64,000 nucleotides of DNA from Fidelibacterota bacterium (GCA_947475295.1 CANJLF010000007.1:55358-119357), one strand, 5' to 3'; positions 34,438 to 43,341 are shown, counted from the stretch's first letter. Notes: generated from the letters alone by a model not told the origin. Translations and numbers: made by a program.

Positions 34438-35031
34438 ATGAAACGGATTCTCACTTACGCGCTTCTCGCAAGCGCTCTGACGGTTCCCGCCTTTGCCGCG
34501 CTGAAGACCGGCGATAAAGCGATCGACTTCAAGGCCCGCGCGTCCTTGGCCGGCAAGGAATTCGACTTCTCGCTGGGCGATGCCCTGAAAAAAGGCCCGG
34601 CTGTGGTGTATTTCTACCCCGCCGCCTACACCCGCGGCTGCAACATCGAAGCCCATACCTTCGCCGAGAATTCCGAGAAGTTCGCCGCCGCCGGCGCCAC
34701 CATCATTGGCGTCTCGCGCGATACCATCGAAAAGCTCAACATGTTCTCCTCAGACCCGGAATACTGCGCCGGCAAGTTCCCGGTCGCCGCCGATGCGTCA
34801 GGCGCGATCTCGAAGTCCTTTGATCTGAAGAGCGGCGCGGTCCGCGAAGGCGCCAAGGACTCGAAGGGCAATCCGATCACCACCGAGACCACCGAGCGCA
34901 CGACCTTCGTCATCACGCCGGATCACAAGATCGTCGCGACCTTCTCCTCCAACGACGACAAGATCTCGCCAGAAGATCATGTCGTGAAGTCGCTGGCGTT
35001 GGTGGAACAGCTCAAGACCGCCAAGAAATAA
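34438..35031 (+). CDS. Periplasmic peroxiredoxin (AhpC/TSA, BCP-like)
   Basis: Thiol peroxidase of 197 residues that reduces peroxides, exported by a signal peptide (LLASALTVPAFA). The peroxidatic Cys is in VVYFYPAAYTRGCNIEAHTF, where Thr and Cys fit the PxxxTxxC motif. An additional Cys at DPEYCAGKF may be the resolving residue. TTFVITPDHKIV is the conserved strand with the catalytic Arg nearby. ATG 34438 has an ideal GGAGGG site and is preferred over a frame opening at 34423. It is monocistronic, with its own terminator. Confidence 0.87.
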   Translation: MKRILTYALLASALTVPAFAALKTGDKAIDFKARASLAGKEFDFSLGDALKKGPAVVYFYPAAYTRGCNIEAHTFAENSEKFAAAGATIIGVSRDTIEKLNMFSSDPEYCAGKFPVAADASGAISKSFDLKSGAVREGAKDSKGNPITTETTERTTFVITPDHKIVATFSSNDDKISPEDHVVKSLALVEQLKTAKK

Positions 35032-35054
35032 TAAGTCTCTCAGGCTTGATGCAA

Positions 35055-35086
35055 AACCCGGTAGCGCCTAGCGCTGCCGGGTTTTT
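35055..35086 (+). terminator. Intrinsic terminator after peroxiredoxin
   Basis: A 13-bp stem with one G:T pair (35055-35067 and 35071-35083) and a CTA loop, followed by TTT. Confidence 0.88.
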
Positions 35087-35229
35087 CTTTGGCGCCTATA
35101 TTCCTATTTCTCAGGGCCGGTTTTACTTTTGAGAGGTCAAGTAGGGGAAGGGAAACCCGCAAAACTTGACCTGAGTTTTGGAAAATGTAGACCGAAGATG
35201 ATTTGCCGATCATTGCGCCGGTCTTTTTT

Positions 35230-36267
35230 ATGCCCTTTGAACTGCTTCAACTTGGCGAACTCCAGAGTCCAGTCCCGCGCAATCTTCGCGAAGTGATTCC
35301 GGCGGGCAAAGGCCGGGTCGACCGCGATGAGTATCTGACGCGGCTGCGGCGCGGGCAGCGGCGCGGCATGCAGAGTTTGCTGAAACTTGTAGCTAAGGAG
35401 CACAGCCGCGATTGGCGGCATCCATCTGTGGTGTGTATTATCGGCGGCGGCCCCAGTTTGGCCGAAGAGGTCGGCGCGCTTCGTCGCCTCGTCAAGCGCG
35501 GCGCCAAGGTGCTTGCGGTCAACAAGTCCCACGACTGGTTGTTGAAGCGAGGCTTACGCTGCGACTACGCCGCACTTCTGGACCCCAAGGACTGGGTGGC
35601 GGGCTACATCGACTTGGGCCTGGCGGCAGATCCTGCCACGCGCCGCCGCGCGGGCAAGTTCTGGGCGGCGCCCAAATACCTGATCGCCAGCCAATGTCAC
35701 GACGATGTGCTGGAGAAATTCAAAGGGCGTAGCGATGCTTATATGTGGCACGCGGCGGCGGGCCTGGGAGAGTCGGAGATCCTCAAGGGTGAATTTCCGC
35801 GCGAGCTGTGGGTCAACATCGCCGGCGCTTCGGTGATCGGCCTCAGGGCCGTGGGCCTCGCCCATGGCTTGGGATTCCGCAAGATGCACCTGTTCGGCAT
35901 CGACGGTTCCATGAAGCCTCCGCTTATCAAAGGAGAGCGGCCACAGCTTTATGCCTACGACAAGCCGCATATCGACCGCACCTGGAAGGCCTTCGAGGTG
36001 AAGCTTAACTCCGGCTGGGCGCGGGGCTTCATGGCCAACCATCACATGGCGCGCAGCGTTTATGAGTTCGAGGATTCGATGCGCGACTGGGACAAGCAGA
36101 TTTGCGCTGGGCGCATGGAGCCCTTCAATGTCGTGGTGCACGGCGACCCGGAATATTCCGCCATTGCCATGGTTGCCGCCGGCATGGGCGTGCACGCCGA
36201 CGCCTGGGAGAACGAGAAATATGGGAATCCGCCCACTTACCAAGCGGGCTTAGACGAACGCGCCTAG
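35230..36267 (+). CDS. MptE-like/DUF115-type protein (phage-associated?)
   Basis: A 345-residue protein with the Rossmann-like core of the 6-hydroxymethylpterin pyrophosphokinase MptE-like/DUF115 group: VVCIIGGGPSLAEEVGALRR, VLAVNKSHDWLLKRGLRCDY, ALLDPKDWVAGYI and KMHLFGIDGSMKPP. Related proteins occur in phages and surface-modification loci, where the activity is unknown. ATG 35230 is chosen; a TTG at 35203 in frame also exists, and neither has a clear ribosome site. It converges on the Crp/Fnr gene with overlapping stops. Its neighbourhood contains other phage-like fragments. Confidence 0.7.
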   Translation: MPFELLQLGELQSPVPRNLREVIPAGKGRVDRDEYLTRLRRGQRRGMQSLLKLVAKEHSRDWRHPSVVCIIGGGPSLAEEVGALRRLVKRGAKVLAVNKSHDWLLKRGLRCDYAALLDPKDWVAGYIDLGLAADPATRRRAGKFWAAPKYLIASQCHDDVLEKFKGRSDAYMWHAAAGLGESEILKGEFPRELWVNIAGASVIGLRAVGLAHGLGFRKMHLFGIDGSMKPPLIKGERPQLYAYDKPHIDRTWKAFEVKLNSGWARGFMANHHMARSVYEFEDSMRDWDKQICAGRMEPFNVVVHGDPEYSAIAMVAAGMGVHADAWENEKYGNPPTYQAGLDERA

Positions 36268-36974
36268 CCGAAGAGGCGTTTGTATTCGGCTTCGGGTGCG
36301 CCATAGGCGCTATTGGCCAGTTTCTCGAGCCCGCCGCGGTTGAGCACGGAAATGACTTTGCGCGTCGTACTGATGAGCGCGCGCTTTTTCAAAAGACCAA
36401 GCGCACTGGTAACGCCGGCGCGGCGCACGCCCAGCATGATGGCGAGGAATTCGTGGGTCAGGCTCAGCTGATTGCCGACGGTGCGGTCGTGAGTCATGAG
36501 CAGCCAGCGCGCGAGGCGGGCTTCGATATTGCTGCGGCTGTTGGCCAGGGCGGTGAAGGACGTCTGGATAAGAAAGGTATAGGCGTAATTCAAGAGAGCG
36601 CGTTGCAGCGTCGGGCTCTCGGTCATGAGGCGGCGGAACGTGGCGGCGGCCATGCGCCGGCCGGCGCCGGCCGACTGCATATAGGTCTCGTGGGGCGAGC
36701 GGTCGGTGCCCAGGATCACAGCGACGCCGGTAACACCTTCGCAGCCGATGAGGCCGACCTCGACGTCGCTCTGGTCTTTGCTATTGGCCACCACCGAGGC
36801 GAAGCCGCTCTCGACGAAATAGACGTATTCGATGCGCCGGTTGCGCCCTTCCAGATGTAAACGCAACGGCAGATCGACGGCGCTGAGATGGGGCTCAAGA
36901 AGGCGGAAATCATCCGCCGACAAAAGCGACAGCATCCGGTTCGGAGACTTATCGCGACGGCTAGTCTTCGTCAT
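36264..36974 (-). CDS. Crp/Fnr family transcriptional regulator
   Basis: A 236-residue DNA-binding regulator. The cyclic-nucleotide-binding fold covers about 18-140 (FRLLEPHLSAVDLPLRLHLE, VYFVESGFASVVA, VEVGLIGCEGVTGVAVILG). A Crp-type helix-turn-helix covers about 150-230 (LSLTHEFLAIMLGVRRAGVT, LLKKRALISTTR). No Fnr-type Cys cluster is present, so it is unlikely to be an iron-sulfur oxygen sensor. The target is unknown. Confidence 0.9.
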   Translation of the reverse strand: MTKTSRRDKSPNRMLSLLSADDFRLLEPHLSAVDLPLRLHLEGRNRRIEYVYFVESGFASVVANSKDQSDVEVGLIGCEGVTGVAVILGTDRSPHETYMQSAGAGRRMAAATFRRLMTESPTLQRALLNYAYTFLIQTSFTALANSRSNIEARLARWLLMTHDRTVGNQLSLTHEFLAIMLGVRRAGVTSALGLLKKRALISTTRKVISVLNRGGLEKLANSAYGAPEAEYKRLFG

Positions 36975-37255
36975 TACTCTTCCCCAGAGGGCAAGAGCAT
37001 AAAGTGCTCCAGTCGCCTGTCCCTCACTCCATGCAACAAGCGATGCGGGTCAACCTATCGATAGCCTGAAGCTTTTCAACCTCGGACACTGTACGGTAGT
37101 GAACAGCTTACCGTACTATTTCGTACATTATGGGGAACAAGCCCCGCGGAGCTGCGTTTCGCCCCCACCACCATCACGCCGATTATTCTCGGGATGCCGG
37201 GTGTCTTGGCCAGTGCCGGCCCTACTCGAGGAAAACCGGTCTCCTCTAGGTAGCG

Positions 37256-37438
37256 GTGCATTTGAACGACTGGTGGGAGGAGTTCCGGCTTTATTCCCGC
37301 AATGACGGCGTGCTGGTGAAGGAAGACGACAACCTTATGGCCGCGACGCGCTACGCCCTGATGATGCTGCGCTTCGCGGCGGTGAAGCGTGAAGCGCTGG
37401 ATGTGTTAGAGGATTGCCGGATGTCGGGGGTGGTGTGA
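37256..37438 (+). pseudogene. C-terminal fragment of a phage terminase large subunit
   Basis: A 60-residue frame (NDWWEEFRLYSRNDGVLVKE, then DDNLMAATRYALMMLRFA) matches the extreme C-terminus of a class of terminase large subunits. The ATPase and nuclease domains are absent upstream, where 36975-37255 holds nothing recognisable. It is interpreted as debris of a decayed prophage. Confidence 0.55.
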
Positions 37439-37466
37439 GGGCGCAAAAATCCTTACACTTTTGAAC

Positions 37467-38339
37467 ATGCGGAATCTGATTTTATGCGCGGCGATGATCG
37501 CGGTGGCGGCGCCGATGCTGGCGGCGGAACCCGCGCCGGCGGGCTTTGAGGCATTGGACGCCAACGCCACGGTCAACCTTAAACGCGGCATGACGCGCCA
37601 AGTCTTCGGGCCGATGCTGCATGAGACCGAGGAAACGGTCTACAGCAACGAGCCGATCTTGGCGTTGCGGGTGATCGTATCGATCACGAAACCACTCGCT
37701 GGCTGCGAAGCCAGCACGGAGCCGCGCTGCAAAACCAGTACGGCCTATGTGGAAACCGAGAATATCGACGCGTCGCAGCTGGGCTTTCGCACCAAGCCAG
37801 CCTTTGGCTGGACGGTGGAGAGCGTCGAGGAATATCCCAAAGGGCGCCCGCCGGATTGTATTTTGATCCGCCTGCAGGAGGATGTGCGAAGCGGAGGCCC
37901 GGAGGAGACGGCGGCCTGCGTCACGGACATCATTCAGTTGCATACGGCGGAGTTCAACGGCGATATCACGCTTATGAGTGATGCCGAGCGCGCGGTGGCG
38001 CGGAAAGAGCCGGTCGTGCTCTCCAAACCGCCCGGTGCTGCGTGGTCCGTGGGCTTTGTTGAAAGTGATCCCCGGTCCAAGACGTGCAAGATCAGCAGCC
38101 TGATTCCGGCGTGCCGAACGTTCGTCGTGGGCCTGGTGTCCGACGGGCAAGGTAAGGACTTTGCATTCCGCTCGCCCCTGGGGTTCGGCATGAAAGTCGC
38201 CGATATCATGGCGACGCCACAATGTCTTATGCTCACCTTCGAGGAACAACAGCGCCGCGCGGGCAGAGCCAATACAGACTGGCCCAGGCACTCAACAATG
38301 GTCTGCGTCTCACCCGAGGGGTTCGTACCAGGGAAATAG
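37467..38339 (+). CDS. Hypothetical exported protein
   Basis: A 290-residue protein with a signal peptide (LILCAAMIAVAAPMLA) and several paired Cys (GCEASTEPRCK, ETAACVTD, KTCKISSLIPACR). Sequence has no motif I recognise. The ATG at 37467 is preferred over TTG 37461 because it gives the compact signal peptide. A terminator-like hairpin lies 60 bp downstream. It sits among phage-like fragments but looks like an ordinary periplasmic protein. Confidence 0.65.
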   Translation: MRNLILCAAMIAVAAPMLAAEPAPAGFEALDANATVNLKRGMTRQVFGPMLHETEETVYSNEPILALRVIVSITKPLAGCEASTEPRCKTSTAYVETENIDASQLGFRTKPAFGWTVESVEEYPKGRPPDCILIRLQEDVRSGGPEETAACVTDIIQLHTAEFNGDITLMSDAERAVARKEPVVLSKPPGAAWSVGFVESDPRSKTCKISSLIPACRTFVVGLVSDGQGKDFAFRSPLGFGMKVADIMATPQCLMLTFEEQQRRAGRANTDWPRHSTMVCVSPEGFVPGK

Positions 38340-38398
38340 CGATTCCTTGACCCCTGCCGCCAAAAATGTAATCCAGCAATTATCTACTGAATGAGTCC

Positions 38399-38428
38399 GC
38401 CCCGCAGGCCTGGCCAGCGGGGCTTTTT
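38399..38428 (+). terminator. Intrinsic terminator
   Basis: A perfect 7-bp GC stem (38399-38405 and 38417-38423) followed by five T. It terminates the hypothetical exported protein gene. Confidence 0.8.
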
Positions 38429-38457
38429 GTTTGCCCATTAGAATCGGGAGACTGTAA

Positions 38458-38622
38458 ATGGCGCCGCGTGGACCCTTTTTCCCCGACGAGGACGACGGCC
38501 GCATCGGCCTGTGGAAAAACGCCTTCGATGATGTGGTGCAGGACTTCACCAACGACGATGTCTTGAACCGCTGGTCCGGCGCCCCGATCCGAAGCAGCGT
38601 TGATATTAGAAGCATTGTTTGA
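38458..38622 (+). CDS. Small acidic hypothetical protein in phage-like context
   Basis: A 54-residue frame (start MAPRGPFFPDEDDGRIGLWK, then DDVVQDFTNDDVLNRW) from ATG 38458, with GGGAG 7 bases upstream. Composition is protein-like up to about residue 45. The remaining residues look like read-through after a break, so it may itself be truncated. It is directly followed by a tail-protein-like remnant. Confidence 0.5.
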   Translation: MAPRGPFFPDEDDGRIGLWKNAFDDVVQDFTNDDVLNRWSGAPIRSSVDIRSIV

Positions 38623-38636
38623 AGACCACGCCCTTG

Positions 38637-38843
38637 ACCCTTACTACGAACAATCAGCGCAACATCGAGCGATAGCTCGGCGAGCAGCTGGCGGCGCCGA
38701 CGCATTTTCCGCCTTTCGTCGCGGCGCGAAAGCCGATCAGCACAAAATTCCGTTACCGGGGGATCTATATCACCGATACGGGAAAACCGGCATGGATAGA
38801 TGGCGTCGGCACCTGGCGCTATGCAGATGGCAGCGCGGTATGA
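38637..38843 (+). pseudogene. Remnant of a phage tail-type protein with an in-frame stop
   Basis: One frame reads LTLTTNNQRNIER, then TAG at 38673, then LGEQLAAPTHFPPFVAARKP, RYRGIYITDTGKPAWIDGVG and TWRYADGSAV to TGA at 38843. A TAG where CAG (Gln) would fit implies a nonsense mutation. The closing Trp-Arg-Tyr-Ala-Asp-Gly motif resembles C-termini of phage tail or fibre proteins. No start codon is present, so it is a remnant. Confidence 0.45.
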
Positions 38844-38935
38844 GTTATGCTGCGTAGGTCCTTCTGCTTTGTGCTTGGGGAAGCCGTTGAAAGTTGATAT
38901 TTCTCGCTCAGTAACGCCGCGAATAGGGGGCCGGA

Positions 38936-39814
38936 TTGAGCGATAACTTTAACACCAGCGCGCTTGCCAAGCGTGCAGCGCTTCCTGCTTCCAACGCCAT
39001 TGCAATTGAACAGCTTCGGACAATGCCGCCCTACTTCGGCTGGGTGGATTGCGATACCGGTCACGGGAAGTTCAGGATGTTCCTGGGCGGCAACGATGAC
39101 GGCATCGCTCTGCGCTTCTTCTGGAATGGATATTATGAAAAAACCACATTGAAGGCGTGGTCATGGTTGGCAAAACGAACCGAACTCGCACTAGACATCG
39201 GCGCTCATACCGGTGTCTTTACGCTTGCGGCGAAATCGTCAAATCCGGGCGCGGCGGTGGTGTCGTTCGAGCCCCATTTCATGAACTTCGCGCGCCTCAA
39301 CTTAAATTTGCGGGCTAACGGTTTTGAAACAGTCAACGGCTTTATGTGTGCCGTCGGCGAGAAGAATGAGAAGCTGTCGTTCTCGGTGTCCGCTTCGCCG
39401 GATTGGCTGTCGTCAGGTGGATCGATCGGGCGGCGACCAAACGCGCACACGACATTTGTTCAGGTTGTTTCCGTGGACTCCCGTCTGCCGCCCGCCATTA
39501 AGGCCAAGGTGGGCTTAGTCAAGATCGATACCGAAGGATTTGAGGCCAAATGCTTGGACGGCATGAAAGACCTTCTAGCGAAGGCGCGGCCAATTATTTT
39601 CTTTGAATGCGTCGAAGCCAAGTCCGCCGCCGCTGTGGAGCGCCGTCTCGGGGCACTGGGATATGCGTTTTTTGAGGTAGACGACAATCAGGGCACGATT
39701 AGTCCGGTTGCCGGTCTGCAGCCCCATCTTGATAGCGCGGGCAAGCCGGTTTACGGCAAGTTCAACCGTATCGCTATGCCCGAGGGAAACATAACGGCGC
39801 AAATGATCGGATGA
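38936..39814 (+). CDS. FkbM-family SAM-dependent methyltransferase
   Basis: A 292-residue methyltransferase. Motif I is LALDIGAHTGVFTLAAKSS, motif II VVSFEPHFMNFARLNLNLRA, and the FkbM signature is VGLVKIDTEGFEAKCLDGM. FkbM enzymes O-methylate sugars or small molecules, often in surface-glycan or phage-cargo loci. The TTG start at 38936 follows a GGGGG site. Base composition is lower in GC than the window average, and the gene is flanked by phage-like debris and a convergent TPR-glycosyltransferase, which suggests acquisition by transfer. Confidence 0.85.
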   Translation: MSDNFNTSALAKRAALPASNAIAIEQLRTMPPYFGWVDCDTGHGKFRMFLGGNDDGIALRFFWNGYYEKTTLKAWSWLAKRTELALDIGAHTGVFTLAAKSSNPGAAVVSFEPHFMNFARLNLNLRANGFETVNGFMCAVGEKNEKLSFSVSASPDWLSSGGSIGRRPNAHTTFVQVVSVDSRLPPAIKAKVGLVKIDTEGFEAKCLDGMKDLLAKARPIIFFECVEAKSAAAVERRLGALGYAFFEVDDNQGTISPVAGLQPHLDSAGKPVYGKFNRIAMPEGNITAQMIG

Positions 39815-39817
39815 CGA

Positions 39818-41404
39818 TTAGCCCTTCCTCGCCGGTTTCTGACCACCCTTATAGTACCAGATCAAGCCCTCCGACGGGCTGTCGGTCTTCCAGCTCATTA
39901 TATTTTCAGGCGCCATCCCTATTGATATACCGGTGACGTTGTTTTCAAACCACGTGACGGCGGACAGCAGCGAGAGTTGATCGACAAACCAACGGGATGT
40001 CTTTGACTCTTCAAAGTGCAAAATATAGGCGGCGAGGAAATCGATAAAGTCCTTGCCAGCAGGTGTGGGTTGCACGGCCAGAAACCCGGCTTTTATAATT
40101 TGATGGGCCCATGGCTCGTCGGCCTTTCTGTAAACGACGACATCGTGTCCTGCGAGAGACTTCAACGCGTCACCGATGTCACCGTTGAAAATGGCGTCAA
40201 CGTCAACCGATATGACGGGCCTTTGAGCGTGTTGTAGAAACTGCGACAGCCGAACAAATCTGCGGGTTGAAAATAAAGTCTTGTCGCAGGCGCCGATTTT
40301 CTCTGATGACCATGTTAAGCGATCGGCTGGAAAGCCCGCGAGCCTTTCCGTTGGGTTATAGACGTCGGGGTTCATCAAATGAAGATGGACGTCGCAGCTG
40401 GGTGATTTTGACAATGCCGAGCTGATCAGGTCGTGTGCAAACATGTCGGCGTAGTCGCCGCTTGCCGCCGCATAAATGAGTGGTTTGGCAGATGTTTTGG
40501 GCAACGCGCCTTGGAGCACGGGCAGCTTCTCGATGCGGCTGTAAAGATCAGGCCGACGGTAGAGGGCGGCGAGTTCGCCGTATGACATGACGTTGAGTTC
40601 GTCGACGCGAAATGAAAATGCCTGTTCGGGAAGACCCAACTGGAGGGCAGCCCATATTTTTGTTGCGGCACCTTCAAGAGTTTCAGAGGAAATCTGCGTG
40701 ATGCGGCGGAGGGTGTCGGTGATAGGCGCGCCGAGGGCGCGTTCTGTTAAAGCCAAGCTCGCCATGTACCAAATGTTGTCGGGACTTAGCGCAATGGCGC
40801 GGCGGTGATAGGCGGCGGACTCCTCAAGCTGATTGATCTCCCGCAGCGCATTGCCGAGATTCGATAAGGCGGCGGGATGGTTGGGCTTGAGCGCGACAGC
40901 TTTACGGTAATGCCGGGCTGCATCGTCGTGCCGGCCCGCCCGCTGCAGCGCAACGCCTAAATTGATACACACCTCGAAGTATTCAGGCTCAAGCGCCAGC
41001 GCGCGCCTATAGACATCAATGGCTTCGGTGACCTTTCCGCCCTGGGTAAGCAGTGTTCCCAGCTTCTGCAAAAGCGCCGCGTTGGTCGGGTGAGACGCCT
41101 GAACGTCGCGATAAATCTCGATCGCGTCGGAAAGCTTATTTTGTTTGAGAAGCACGATGACGAATCTATCGAGGGCATCAAAGTAATCAGGCTTTAGAGC
41201 GAGGGCTTTTTTGAAGCTGTGGGAAGCAGGGTCGAGCTTGTCTTGCCCCGTGAGGGCAGCGCCCAGAAAAAAGTGCAGCATGGGCGCCGCCGGAAATTTC
41301 TTGATCAATCTTCTGGCGGCGGCGGAGGCTTTATCAAAGTCACAGGCATTGAGAAGAGCCGCCAAGGCCTGAAGATCGGCGTGATCGGGGTCGTTTGATT
41401 TCAT
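39818..41404 (-). CDS. TPR protein with C-terminal glycosyltransferase-like domain
   Basis: A 528-residue protein. About six TPR units fill the N-terminal half (for example LHFFLGAALTGQDKLDPASH, FEVCINLGVALQRAGRHDDA, PAALSNLGNALREINQLEES). The C-terminal half has a GT-A-like feature, ISVDVDAIFNGDIGDALKSL, where the Asp-x-Asp would bind metal and sugar nucleotide. AFSFRVDEL and ADEPWAHQIIKAGFLAV also fit this domain. ATG 41404 is preferred over TTG 41413. GC content is lower than the neighbourhood. It converges on the FkbM gene with a 3-bp gap, and the two probably modify the same glycan or protein. Confidence 0.75.
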   Translation of the reverse strand: MKSNDPDHADLQALAALLNACDFDKASAAARRLIKKFPAAPMLHFFLGAALTGQDKLDPASHSFKKALALKPDYFDALDRFVIVLLKQNKLSDAIEIYRDVQASHPTNAALLQKLGTLLTQGGKVTEAIDVYRRALALEPEYFEVCINLGVALQRAGRHDDAARHYRKAVALKPNHPAALSNLGNALREINQLEESAAYHRRAIALSPDNIWYMASLALTERALGAPITDTLRRITQISSETLEGAATKIWAALQLGLPEQAFSFRVDELNVMSYGELAALYRRPDLYSRIEKLPVLQGALPKTSAKPLIYAAASGDYADMFAHDLISSALSKSPSCDVHLHLMNPDVYNPTERLAGFPADRLTWSSEKIGACDKTLFSTRRFVRLSQFLQHAQRPVISVDVDAIFNGDIGDALKSLAGHDVVVYRKADEPWAHQIIKAGFLAVQPTPAGKDFIDFLAAYILHFEESKTSRWFVDQLSLLSAVTWFENNVTGISIGMAPENIMSWKTDSPSEGLIWYYKGGQKPARKG

Positions 41405-41497
41405 GATTGGCAAATCTCGAATACGGATGTGGCCAAGAGTATGCGGGCTTTGCGCGAAGTTCTACGGCCTTTCTGAAAAAATAACCGGAGTCAGGAC

Positions 41498-41611
41498 ATG
41501 ACAGATACTGCGACTTCCAGGTACGGGGCGCGGCAGCAAAGCCAGGGCTCCAATACCAATGCCTGGGGCGACCCACCAAACTCCAGAGATGACCGCCAAA
41601 GTCGTGCGTGA
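41498..41611 (+). pseudogene. N-terminal fragment of a phage tail-type protein cut by an IS3 remnant
   Basis: ATG 41498, with GGAG upstream, opens [20 protein letters not shown], then NAWGD, a pattern seen at the start of phage tail or fibre proteins (the R-Y-G-x-R-x-Q and N-x-W-G elements). After about 41573 the frame enters the IS3-type sequence and stops at 41611. This is the broken 5' end of a gene. Confidence 0.45.
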
Positions 41612-41885
41612 CTGGCTGCAGCAGATCGGTTCGAAAACGCTGTTCATTGCACCGGGCAGCCCATGGGAGAATGGCTACAACGAAAGCTTTAACGGCAAAC
41701 TCAGAGATGAATTACTGAACGGCGAAATCTTCTACAGCTTGAAGGAAGCCAAGGTCGTGATCGAACAATGGCGCAAGTATTACAACACGAAGAGATCCCA
41801 TTCGGCGCTCGGCTATAGGCCACCGGCGCCGGTGGCCTATAGCCCAATACCAATCCCACTCGAACAAAGCCAAAACATGCAGTAG
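41585..41885 (+). pseudogene. IS3-family transposase OrfB, C-terminal fragment
   Basis: The integrase-core C-terminal part reads [20 protein letters not shown], then [20 protein letters not shown], which carries the catalytic Glu of the DDE triad, and closes with [21 protein letters not shown]. The two catalytic Asp residues and OrfA are missing. The preceding residues (HQTPE instead of DNGPE) mark the junction near 41585. Confidence 0.85.
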
Positions 41886-41906
41886 ACTAACATCACGACT
41901 GGTACA
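41585..41906 (+). mobile_element. 3' remnant of an IS3-family (IS407-like) element
   Basis: Contains the transposase C-terminus and the right terminal end, which reads outward-in as TGTACCAGTCGTGATGTTAG (reverse complement of 41887-41906). The left end of the element at 63871 begins TGTACCGGTC, consistent with the same or a close IS. The left two thirds of this copy are missing. Confidence 0.75.
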
Positions 41907-42096
41907 TAAAATCGGTCAGGTCAGAGGGGTAGGTTTATTCCCCGTCCCGGCTCCTGATGGGTATTTTGAGAAATTTTCGGTTTCGAGGGAATAACACCGC
42001 CCTCCCGGGCGTCTTTGGAGAGATCGGTCGGGGACGTTTCGAAGATCGGTCAGACCCATTTTCGCGGGATTTTCCACCAAAGCGGAGGCTTTAAAG

Positions 42097-43113
42097 ATGC
42101 GCATGACTCCCCGTTTGCTGTTTGTCGCGGCCGGTTTGGCCGTTGTGTCGGCCGCCGTCGTCGCCGATACCATTCCAACCGCCGCGATTCCCGAGAGCTT
42201 CCTGCTGGGCCATGCCGCGCCGGCCGATACGGCCAAACCCGCAGCGGCGGCCGTGATTGAGAAATCCCAAGCCGTCAATGGCGCGCTCTATGCCGTGGTC
42301 GCGCCGGTCTATATGGGTACCGGCGGCACCAACTCGTATATCCGTGCATTCAACGGCGGCGCGACGGCGGTCAACTTCAGTTTCACGGTGGTGGGTTCGC
42401 CTTCGGGCATTACTTACGGCATTGCCAACGTCTCCGTGCCTTCGCGCGCCTCGCCGCAATTGAACACCTTCGGGACCGCGACCGCACCCGGCATTTTTGA
42501 TTTGGCGGGCGTCACCGGCCTCAGGGGTTCCGATACCGGCGTGTCGGTCTACATCCAGAGCATCGAACCGACGGCTGGGTACCAGCACGTTACGTTCAAC
42601 ACCACCAACTTCTTCTTTGAGAATGCGAGCGTCTGTGCCTACGCGCTGAACGACACCATCCAGTCCGTGGTCAACAGCCAGGTCCTGACCAATATCCATA
42701 CGTCGCTGTTCCCGACTTATCCGGCCCAGGTGACGATCCACAATTACGCCAGCGCGGCGACCACCTATACGGTCTACGTCATCAGCGCCACTACCGGCGT
42801 GGTCAAGGGCACGGTGAACGTAGCGATCCCGGCCAACAGCACGGTCACGCAACCGATGACCTATTTCGAGACGCAAGCAGGATGGACGCCGTCGTCGGCC
42901 CTTGGCGAACTGCACGCCAATCTCGTTGTCACCAACCCGAGCGGTGTTGCACCGCAGGTGATGCTGGGCCAATCGGTCATTAACCAGACGGTTTCGAACG
43001 CCCTGGTGAATATGGGCCAGGCTTGCGCGGTCAACGCGCCGGTGGTGGCTTCGGGCGGCACCAGTGGTGCTGGCGACAGCGGCGGCTTCGGCGGCGGCGG
43101 CATCAGCTACTAG
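42097..43113 (+). CDS. Secreted beta-rich protein of unknown function with a Gly-rich tail
   Basis: A 338-residue exported protein. A signal peptide (FVAAGLAVVSAAVVA) is followed by a Thr/Val/Asn-rich body that looks like beta-sandwich repeats (TGGTNSYIRAFNGGATAVNF, PAQVTIHNYASAATTYTVYV, LHANLVVTNPSGVAPQVMLG). The end is a low-complexity tail (SGAGDSGGFGGGGISY). A 5'-truncated paralogue lies at 29325-29720. Function is unknown; composition fits a surface or extracellular protein. The ATGs at 42097 and 42103 are both possible. Confidence 0.7.
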   Translation: MRMTPRLLFVAAGLAVVSAAVVADTIPTAAIPESFLLGHAAPADTAKPAAAAVIEKSQAVNGALYAVVAPVYMGTGGTNSYIRAFNGGATAVNFSFTVVGSPSGITYGIANVSVPSRASPQLNTFGTATAPGIFDLAGVTGLRGSDTGVSVYIQSIEPTAGYQHVTFNTTNFFFENASVCAYALNDTIQSVVNSQVLTNIHTSLFPTYPAQVTIHNYASAATTYTVYVISATTGVVKGTVNVAIPANSTVTQPMTYFETQAGWTPSSALGELHANLVVTNPSGVAPQVMLGQSVINQTVSNALVNMGQACAVNAPVVASGGTSGAGDSGGFGGGGISY

Positions 43114-43197
43114 GTGCAGACGGGTTCAAAGCGTTCGGTGCGTCAAGTCAAGCCATGCCGCCCTTCCCCGATACGGATCCGGCGGATGGGCTTGGGC

Positions 43198-43230
43198 AAC
43201 CCCAGGGGCCCCCAAATGTCGCCTGGGGTT
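43198..43230 (+). terminator. Weak terminator-like hairpin
   Basis: 9-bp arms (43198-43206 and 43222-43230) with a 15-base loop and only a short T run. It may end the 42097 transcript before the cytochrome operon. Confidence 0.4.
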
Positions 43231-43341
43231 TGCCATGACTCGAGCCCGGGCATCGCGGGCCCAGCCAATATTATCGCGATGCCGGTTTGTGCCCTTTGAA
43301 TCAGCGCGTCAATGGTGCACGATAGGGGCCGGGCCCATCAC

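Noticed and set aside
38600..38857. 85-codon frame overlapping the tail-type remnant
   Set aside because: The other frame carries the protein-like tail motif (GIYITDTGKPAWIDG); this one is its shadow.
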